A stretch of 26,638 nt of DNA from a virus, in the IMG/VR virus record IMGVR_UViG_3300042891_000979, positions 1 to 26,638 of that record; one strand, given 5' to 3'. Position 1 is the first letter of the stretch. The number at the start of each line of letters is the position of its first letter. The translations under genes were made by a program, and so were the position numbers. Below the pieces are notes generated by a model. It saw nothing but the letters and a program-made list of their open reading frames with translations. It ran no database searches and was not told the DNA's origin. Positions 7,201 to 15,600 of this stretch are shown one piece after another.

Positions 7201-9296
7201 AAGATGTGTTCACAACAAGTGCGATGGCTTGTAGAAGGGCATTTATATCAAGTATAACGACTAACATAACAGAACCAACACCTGTTTTACCACCAAAGAA
7301 AACAACTGTGGTGACAGGTAATGTTGTAACTACAACTGAAACTCAAACAACGGTAGAAACAACTGTAATACCGAGAGATAATATAACCAAAAGAGTGTTA
7401 AGAGCCTTATTATCTGAGTGTGATTATTTTGAGGTAATTAAAGAGGAAACCCCTATGGTTTATGATAACCTTAAGGACAAATTAAAATTCTTCCAACCAG
7501 CATTTCACTCAATGACACCTGAAGGATTAAACACAAGACTTACTTTCTTACAACAATGTATGAGACCTGGTGATACAATACCTGTGGTTAAATCTATTGG
7601 AGGTAAAGATGTGTTAGAATATAATAATGCAACCAACACGGCATTTGGGGCACCACCAGTTCTTATTTTAAGAGTTGGGGACTTTTACAATACCAAGATA
7701 ATACCAACAAGTTTGAGTATTGCTTATGAAGGACTTGATATGAATCCTGAGGGTATTGGAGTTCAACCTATGATTGCTAAGGTTACTTTAGCATTTAACT
7801 TTGTTGGTGGTAGTGGATTAAAAGAATCTGTTGATAGATTACAGAACGCTCTTACATTCAACTACTACGCAAATACTGAGATTTATGATGATAGGGCAGA
7901 TGTTACTGATACAAGTTATCTTGTGTTGGATAAGGAGTTCTTACAATTTGCGGCGTTATCTGGGGTTGCACCTCCAACAATTAATAGTGCTCAACCAAAC
8001 AATGGATTATCAAATGAAAATACCATTGGAACAATATTAACTAATAGTATTAGTTCTACAGGACAAACAGGTACCATTAGTTATGAATCATTTATGGATA
8101 AATTCTCGGAAGAAACTCAAAATTATTTTACAAATGTTGTAAATAAAAGTGAAGAGACCGTTAATCAATATAATAATGCTTTACGTCAACAATGGATGTT
8201 AGAAAGAAATTATACAAATGGTGCGTTCTTAGTTGATAAAAATGAACCTGTAAATCTTTTTGGAAAACCTAATAATACAGAGGCGAGAGTTAATGTAATT
8301 GTTGATGAGTTAATTAAAGACATTAAAAATGGTGACGAAGGATTTTTACAATTAATTAGTAGTAAAGATTTTTCAAATAAAGTAATGAGACAACTTAAAG
8401 AAAATTATACAAATGTTGTTAAAACCAAAGGAAGTACTTATTTAAATGCAGTTACTACAATTACTCAAAGTATGACAAATGTACAACAAGTTTATATTTC
8501 TTATGTTGCAAGAGCAAATACTGTTATGTATTACCCATCAGCGTATCCTGGTCCTTCAGGTACCGATGGTAAACAAGATAAGTTAGGAAATGTGATAAGT
8601 TATACGACATTACCAACAACTACGGTAGACCCAAGTTCAACTGGAGCATCAGATACTTTGATTGAAATGGCGAATGATATTTTAAAAATTAAACATGGAA
8701 TTGTTGAATTTAATGGTTTAACCACCGATGAAACCAAATTCACTTTTAATGGTAAAGAATATTCGGGTAAATTAATTTTCCCACCGACTGAGACAAAATT
8801 ACCTGACGACCAAAAAGTGTTTGTGCCGTTTAATAGTGATGATTTTATTAATGTGTCTTTTAGAAGGGTGTATATGATTTTATCTGATGATGTTATTGAT
8901 GATAAAAAATATGAAACCTTTAAAAATGCGATGATTGGTAATATAATTAATAATCAGGGTCTTATTGGTAATGGGGAAAGTGGAACTGTATTATCTGAAG
9001 ACTTTGATAAGTATTGGAAAGGAACCGCCAAACCAAAATTTGAAAACGAAAACAATACTACTAAAGAGTTTATCAATTATATGAAAACACAAAAGTTACA
9101 AAACTTCTTGAAATTCACTCCTTACACTCTTAAGAAAAAAAGACTATTTGATTATACAACTGAAAACGCAAACACATCAGGTCAAATAGCATTGATTAAA
9201 GGTTTAGGTGATACTGAAAATCAAAACACAAATAAAGCAACATGGGACGATGAAATATCAAGTGAAGTATTCATCTCAAAGGCAAAGTTTAACTAA
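4254..9296 (+). CDS. Giant baseplate / tube-initiator-like protein with an OmpA-like insert
   Basis: This 1680-aa protein follows the tape measure gene, where T4 has the tube-initiator genes 48 and 54. Residues about 1-600 are of unknown fold and rich in Asn, Pro and Gly. Residues about 615-720 (GRVMWFPPYNLTF, then FLGRPEPIYTYKSTSRTGSL and IVVDHPSVL) resemble the first half of the contractile-injection-system tube/adaptor domain. Residues about 1130-1210 (FGAPPVLILRVGDF, IIPTSLSIAYEGL, QPMIAKVTLAF) resemble its second half. Between them lie a Gly-rich linker (about 777-795), an OmpA-like domain (about 800-1002) and a Thr/Val-rich stretch (about 1020-1050). The C-terminal 450 residues are helical and unassigned. 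The stop codon overlaps the next ATG by one base (TAATG), so the two genes are probably translationally coupled. A role in the baseplate is likely; the exact T4 equivalent is uncertain. Confidence 0.65.
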   Translation: MGSPLDYISTEGFRKKLMTRNLVPYAKSPSPATPPITYEVVQQDISVIDSPDFLIDTTFFADKQYTLNRWGNEGGYEFAPDISGNLNTTSNQGEYGPGQQDAHIVDTGFAATQIWRPLNAYSSPNNFDAGEAVSSLETVRPDQDRPPNGQPYYTFTPSSYRAVSILLNPDPLGSDGLLSSDSFIARLGAKTLKKEFQDRIGRAIIRETIGRANILNVNSSTNLVNILTGNVPIIEPNYNITVPNNPLGAAAQFALSLGGSQLPFSTIPGSYWDPSVNPPQPTTIQQALLGNPLAAGGKLISNLLGAGKTGSQIFFENTGQGQKSLLFKNINFNRYKPSYDRTLIDRLGGALVGTNTNNANYYIGSTTSEPSRIFSPSGSLPNDPYGNEVQSPVYGPEELAQLYEGPSKEIRLGANGPTYSNGGGIEGGFTWVSPKYKGNAGKKVGIGGEITNNDEDFKPSSYNSTESTERTFREGSILDDTQRLIDSQPQGGNRLKHAGNAIDQVSKVFHDGYKEMTKGSRVLSYVGAIGQEVGTEYCRVFAKDIPYLQYNDLQKTDGITTEGRRFAWSVLDKTYNLNIAPNKQEGGQDSTNIIGTMNNAYAKKYMFSLENLAWATSNTPGFAVSDLAVCERGPNGGRVMWFPPYNLTFNESVQANWNPNEFLGRPEPIYTYKSTSRTGSLTWDIVVDHPSVLNVIVNKVLANETNKPRIDSILDSFFAGCRKYDLYELAKKYYTINPNDLFQIQQAITSKEITREQMQYAINTIDGGNPTVAASNSGGGVTGSGGGGATGSVELNKYQQIAFYFGNDFPKQNKPIPNYAQEYDRYTSPTNVGLYTSKPNGAQLDEFFNTVVTPNYQIGQQLADKIAELLTTNTEPNTNITIVISSSCSAPATESYNKELSARRIASVIKFFTEYPATNKFVKSNRLILKSGEGFGENTTSQPKKSKKTQGPFSIDEMDVGNTVNCTDNDNNTVGGDTQAGSKDVFTTSAMACRRAFISSITTNITEPTPVLPPKKTTVVTGNVVTTTETQTTVETTVIPRDNITKRVLRALLSECDYFEVIKEETPMVYDNLKDKLKFFQPAFHSMTPEGLNTRLTFLQQCMRPGDTIPVVKSIGGKDVLEYNNATNTAFGAPPVLILRVGDFYNTKIIPTSLSIAYEGLDMNPEGIGVQPMIAKVTLAFNFVGGSGLKESVDRLQNALTFNYYANTEIYDDRADVTDTSYLVLDKEFLQFAALSGVAPPTINSAQPNNGLSNENTIGTILTNSISSTGQTGTISYESFMDKFSEETQNYFTNVVNKSEETVNQYNNALRQQWMLERNYTNGAFLVDKNEPVNLFGKPNNTEARVNVIVDELIKDIKNGDEGFLQLISSKDFSNKVMRQLKENYTNVVKTKGSTYLNAVTTITQSMTNVQQVYISYVARANTVMYYPSAYPGPSGTDGKQDKLGNVISYTTLPTTTVDPSSTGASDTLIEMANDILKIKHGIVEFNGLTTDETKFTFNGKEYSGKLIFPPTETKLPDDQKVFVPFNSDDFINVSFRRVYMILSDDVIDDKKYETFKNAMIGNIINNQGLIGNGESGTVLSEDFDKYWKGTAKPKFENENNTTKEFINYMKTQKLQNFLKFTPYTLKKKRLFDYTTENANTSGQIALIKGLGDTENQNTNKATWDDEISSEVFISKAKFN
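6651..7262 (+). other. OmpA-like domain inside the 1680-aa baseplate protein
   Basis: Residues about 800-1002 run from an IAFYFGNDFP strand to a C-terminal ACRRAFISSI strand, the usual first and last elements of an OmpA C-terminal (peptidoglycan-binding) domain. The core helix YNKELSARRIASV (896-908) matches the consensus N-x2-L-S-x2-R-A-x2-V, with Arg904 kept and Ala replaced by Ile. A later GEGFGEN stretch matches the usual G-x-G-E motif. The conserved Asp of the 'TD' motif is not visible (ISSSCSAP instead), so binding to diaminopimelate may be altered. A Gly/Ser linker, about 17 residues with eight or more Gly, precedes it. Confidence 0.6.
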
Positions 9297-9619
9297 TGGC
9301 ATATCAATATTGGAATAGATATAGTAATTTTCTGATTAATGGTGAACAGACCGTTGTCCCTTTTGTGCAATTACCTCAAAAACCTACAGATAAGTCTTAC
9401 ATATATAAAGTGGCTCGTAGTCGATTGGATGTGGTGTCTCAAGAATATTACAACTCACCATATTTTGGTTGGTTGATATTACAAGCAAATCCACAATTTG
9501 GTGGATTAGAAAATAACATATTCGATGGGGCGGTATTGATTATTCCTTATCCGCTACTACCTTCATTACAGGACTATAAAGCGGCGTTAGATAATTATTT
9601 CTATTATTATGGCAGGTAA
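9296..9619 (+). CDS. 53: Baseplate wedge protein, gp53-like (LysM-type fold)
   Basis: This 107-aa protein has a LysM-like core at about residues 36-88: YKVARSRLDVVSQEYYNSP, then FGWLILQANP, and finally GAVLIIPYPL. This is the pattern of T4 gp53-type wedge proteins and of the small LysM baseplate proteins of other contractile systems, which staple wedges together at the baseplate centre. It is shorter than T4 gp53 (196 aa), keeping essentially the LysM core. Its ATG overlaps the upstream stop by one base, and its own stop overlaps the next gene by 11 bases, so the three genes appear to be made as a coupled block. Confidence 0.8.
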   Translation: MAYQYWNRYSNFLINGEQTVVPFVQLPQKPTDKSYIYKVARSRLDVVSQEYYNSPYFGWLILQANPQFGGLENNIFDGAVLIIPYPLLPSLQDYKAALDNYFYYYGR

Positions 9620-12600
9620 CAAACCAGGAGACAACAGTGGAAACGTATTAGTAGAATTTGATTACAATAACATTATTGTTGTTGACCCAAATAAAACTAT
9701 TGATGCGTTTGGTAATATTCGTGAAAGATTGGTTGACCATGAAAATTTGGTTATGTTTGCCAACCTTGAAGCGGAGGTATTGCCAAGAACTAAGTTAGCC
9801 GTTGGTGGAAGTCCTGAAGATAGAGCTCGAGTTATATCGGTTGCTAAAATTAATTTTTTAAGACCAACAGAAGGTACATCACTGACTTCAGGATATTATG
9901 ATGAAATTACTGGTAAAGGTTCTAGAAATGGTTTGGGTACCAATCAAACAAGAATAGAAACCATTGCACCAAATGATGGTACAAAACCATATGATAGAGT
10001 TACAGTAAACAACCCTGGTAATACATCAACAGATAATGGTTTGTTGGGTATCACATCTATTAATGTTAGAACAAGTAGTTCATTTATTCCACAAGTAACA
10101 ATTCTTCTTGAAGATATTCAAGGTAAAGCTCTTTTTGAGCTTGGTGATAATTCACCATATGCCGCATTTTTTAATTTACCTTACCCTCCATTTTATTTAA
10201 CACTTAAAGGGTTTTATGGACAGGCGATTAAATACCAATTAAATTTAAAAACATTTCACGCAACATTTAATACGTTTAGTGGAAATTACCAAGTTCAATT
10301 AGAATTTGTTGGATATAAGTTTAACATTCTTAATGAAATATCAATGGGTCATTTGTTGGCAACACCACACATGTATAGTACAAGATTTGACATTTCTAAA
10401 TCACCAACATCAGATGAAGGTGGTAATAAGAACATTGAAACCCAAACAAAACAAAGTGCGTCAATTGCGGGTCAAGCAAGTAATAGTCAAAATGATGTGG
10501 TAACTCAAATTGTTAGTGAAAAGGGTTATCAGAAAGTAATTGAAGTTTATAGTGAATATAAAGCAAAAGGATTACTTGACCCTGATTTTCCTGAAATGAC
10601 ATTTGCTCAATTCATGAATTCATTGGAAAATTTTGAAAAGACTATTATTGATTCATATACTAAAGTTGATGTGGAACCATTAACTAATATTAGGGCGTAT
10701 AAAGAAACCTTAAAAAAATATTATAATGATGTGTATGGTTCTGATACGTCTTGGTATAATACATATCTAAATCTAAGACCAATCGTTTTAAAGAATGGTA
10801 CATATGTTTATGCCCTTAAAGATGAAATACTTACAGACCCAACAAGACAACAAATAGCTAGAACATTCCTAAGTGGACTTATTTCGGAAGGTAATAGACT
10901 ATTAGCCGAAAATCCAACACTTGGAATTAAAGGTGCGTCACCTATTAAAAATAGTATCACATACGACACTATGTTAATTAATGTTAATATTGATGATATT
11001 GATTTAACTAAGACAACAATTCAACGTACAGGGATACTAGCACCAACTACCGAGGATACTAAGTTGACCAAGGATTATTTAGACAATTTGTATAAACCAA
11101 TTGCGGAAGTAAGTGTAAATTCTGGTACGCTTAATTTAGTTAAAACTCCGTTTTTTATTTTTAAATCGAATACGGTTACAAGTCAAGTTGAACCACGATT
11201 TGAAAATTTGATTTACCAACTTGAAGCTGAGGCTAATAGAAAGTTAACAGACTATGAAACAAAACTAACTGCGGATTTCTCAAGAAAAATTGAAGATACT
11301 AAAATTGGTATTGGTTTTAGACCAACAGTAAGAAATGTTTGTGCAGTTGTTATGGCGTCTGCTGAAGCATTTATTCGTTTAATGGATGAGGTTCATACAA
11401 ATGCTTGGAATGTAAAGTATGACCCAATTAGACAGTTATCTATTTTAGATAATCCATCATCAGCACCTGGTACCGATACTCAAGAAAAACTTGGAAAGTC
11501 TCAAGAAGCTGCAAATCAAAATCAAGGACTTTCGACAAGTCAAATTCCAGTATATCCTTGGCCACAATTTTTTGTTGAAACACCTGATGATAAAAAGGGA
11601 CGTTTTCAATTACGTTACATTGCTGACCCTTCAGTTGTTGATATAACTAAAGGTTATTTATATGACAAATGGCCCGAAGTTGAGTTTGTTGAAGAATACA
11701 TGAGAGGTATAACTCAAAGATTTAATCCTCCAATTGCTCAAGTACCAACAGATAGTCAAGCAACAACAAACATTACTAATATCAATGCAATTGAATATCC
11801 GTCAAACGGTATTGCATACGCCAATAAAGAAGAGGTTAAGTTTTTCTATGAGATTTGGGAACGACAATTTCTAACATCAAATTATTCTGGATATATCCGA
11901 GCCAATGCAAATCAGTTAAGTCAATTAACCGAATTGATATTAGGTTCTGAAACAAGTAATATTGTGACAAGTTTAGGTGTTAGTTCGCCCTTCTTAACCT
12001 TAAAACTTAAGAATTATAATATTACTGCGGAAAATTACCAACAGACTTTATCTAATTTTTCTAACCAAGGTACAGGTAGGGCTTACCAAGAATTCATACG
12101 AGATTTCTACGTAACACCTTATATTAGAAATTTAACTGAGAACTCGTTTAATATTCTTACAACAAATGATTTAGGTAAAGAACCTCAAAATCCTGCAAAA
12201 TATGAAGCGTTAGAACAATTGGTTAAAAATGCGTCAAATGACCCACTAATTATTGATACATATCCATTTACAAATCCTACTTGGGTTTCTAATAATATGG
12301 CTCAAAGTAGTACTAACGCAAATACTTCGGTTTATAATACAACACAAGTATTAAAAGTCTTCAAAGAAAGAAACGTAATTTCAAATTTTGATAGTGTATA
12401 TAACTATACTACAAATAGACCTGTAACCAATTTTTCTTATTTAACTGTTACAGACCCAACACAGGAAATAATTTCAACTAATTTAACCGTATTTTTAGAT
12501 ACAAGAAAAAATCCTGACAATTTTATACCAACTGAGGGATATGTTTATCATACAAGACAGATAAATAATATTACGACCGAAACAACAACAACTATGTTGA

Positions 12601-15600
12601 ATACACCATACATGGTGAATGCAATTCAAAATGGTGTGTTAAATTGGAGAAAGAAAGATAAGTACCCATATGTTCAAGCCGCTTATTTATTTATTAATTC
12701 CTTACCATTAGCGTCTTTAAAAGAAAAATATAAAACACTTGGTGCGTCAAACGACTTAGATTATATTGCGTCTTGTTTTAAAAAGTTTGGTGCAATTCAC
12801 AAAATGCCATATGCTTGGGTTTTAAAGATGGGTTCTATTTGGTATAGATACAAAACATTTAAAACAACTGGTATAGATTTCTTAGATAGTGCGTGGACTA
12901 ATTTCGATTATAAAGGTAACTTTGACCCAATTACTAGTTCTGATACAAAAACATATAAGTTTGAGTTTGATGGTGTTAAAGAAATTACACTACAAAATAC
13001 AACATCAATTAATACTCCAAAAATACAAACAGGATTTTATCCTAAAGTGATTAATGACTTTAATGTATTTTATAATGGTTATGATTTATATAAAGATTAT
13101 ACTGACGCTGAGATTCAAACAAGTATTGGTGGAGGTATGAAAATATATAATTTCAAAGAATCAAATATTAACCCAAGTGGTTCTGTTGTTGACCTTATTA
13201 GTGGATTTCCAAAAATATCTACTATTGAGACTTGGTCTGTCGTTTTACCTGACACCGTAATGGATTTGGATAATTTGGCAAGTAATTGTAGACCAAATCG
13301 AAATACAACTAGTAATAAATATTTTATTGTCCCTTCATTTGGTTCTCCAATCAACCAAGTAAATGTTGAGTTATTACAGAATAATGTTCAGATTGTTCCG
13401 TTCTTAAATAACCCTTCAATCTATAATGGTTCTGTTAGAATGTTATGGTCGGCACCAAATTATGGTTATTTTAATAACACACAAATTGTAAAACCAAATC
13501 CTGAAAAATATGTTAACAAAATTTTAACAGGTAATGAAAAACAATCATCATTTAAATTATTAATTACTGATGAATATTCTAACATTGAAGAAATATTCTC
13601 AGTGTTTGATAAAAGTATTTTAGATAAGTTTGAACAGGAGTTTTTGAATTTCTCTAAACCAATTGCGGATATTGATTTGGGTCCTCAAGTTGTTGTACCT
13701 ATTGGTGAATCACCAGTTGACAATACCGCATTATACAGAAACTTCCAATATTTGTTTAGAAATTTAATGACCGTAAACTCTAGTACGGAAACATCAACTT
13801 CAGAATATTTTAACACACTTGGTAATACACAATTAGCGTCATTCTCAAATACAATTAAATCGTTTTTAGAATATGATGTAATGTTAAAATATGGGAACCC
13901 AGCCAATTACAAAAGAAGAGTTGTTGATTCGTTCATCGCTTCCAACAACGGACCAAATGTCGTGACAGACCCAATTAATTTTGGTACGTATATTGATAAC
14001 ACATTACCTTCAGATTTTGGTGGTATAACCTTGGCACAATCTAAGGCTCAATATCCTGCTCAGTGGTTAGCGTTAGAAACAGAAATCGGATTCTCAACAA
14101 TTCAAAACTTAACATACACCAATCAAGGTTCTTATATTACGGATTTCTTTATTGATAATAATATTGATTTTACCGTTGATAATATTGTTTTATGTTCACA
14201 ATTAATTAAACAATATGCGACACAAAAACTTCTTACACCAACATTAACAAGTGTTGAATTCAAATCAAGATTACAACTTTATTTAGATGGTACGACTGCA
14301 ATACAAAATTTATTTTTAAATCAAATTTTAACAGGAGTTAGACTTGCATTACCTAATCAACAAGAATTACCTGAGAAAAAAATACAAAGTGTTATAGATG
14401 GACAACAATCTAAAGTTGAAAACTATGAAGTGTTTAAAGCCCTTAATGATAAGTGGATTGCTGGTGGAGACTTTTCAAATAAAACATTATTTGAAGATTT
14501 CTTATTTTTAGATAGAGCGTCAAGAAATATTGGAGACACTTTATTAGTTGATATATTCTCACTGAAAGATACACTGTTAGGTACTAAAACTTTTGAAGAA
14601 TCATCATTCAATATGGAAATGAGTGTCTTCACATTCTTAAGTGGAATCTTAATTAAAAATAAGTTTAATGTAATGCCATTACCAGCTTACGTTAATTTTT
14701 ATAATGTACAAGATGCTGATGGGACAACTCTTTCACAAAGTGCGGAAGGTTCTTTAGAGTTTGCTGACAACATGTGGGGGACATTCTTGGATGTTGACTA
14801 TAGGAAATCAAGTCCAAAAGTAGTTTGTTTCTATGCAGGATTACCATCCGCTCAGTTAGATTTACCAAAGGGTAATTCAAGATTTAGGGATGATTCGTTT
14901 GAGTTACGACGAGCTTCTGAAAACCCATTAATTGAAAATCAGATTGGTAAACAAGATTGGGCTCTTTCAAATAAGTGTGTTGGTTTTAATGTTGATATTG
15001 GAACAAGAAATCAAAATATTTTCTATTCGTTTGATGTTTCTATGGATAGTGGTAAAGCAACTTCAGAATCGATACAAACTCAAATTAATATGGTTGACCA
15101 AGCAAATGGTAAAAATGTTGCAACACAAAACGTAGGGTTATATAACCTATACAAAAAAAGAAGTTATCAATGTCAAGTTGTTTGTTTGGGTAATGCCTTA
15201 TTACAACCAACGATGTACTTTAATTTAAGACACGTCCCAATGTTTAATGGGCCTTACTTAATAACTGAGGTTAATCACACAATTCAACCAGGTCAATTCC
15301 AAACAAACTTTACGGGAATTAGACAAGGTATTTACGATTTACCATCTATTGATAATTTATTACAAAGTTTAAATCAAAATTTATTAACTCAGATTGAGAG
15401 TGCTATATTAAAGAAAAAAGAAAATATACCTGTTAAACCTGAAACTAATATTAATAAAACCGCTCAATTACAACAAGCTGGAGATAATGCAGCAGCGGCA
15501 TCAAATAGTTGTACATTATCTTTAGACACTAACTACGTTACTTGGGGTGATTTTGTTGAATCCGCAACAACTGGATTAACAGAAAAACAATTAGCCGATG

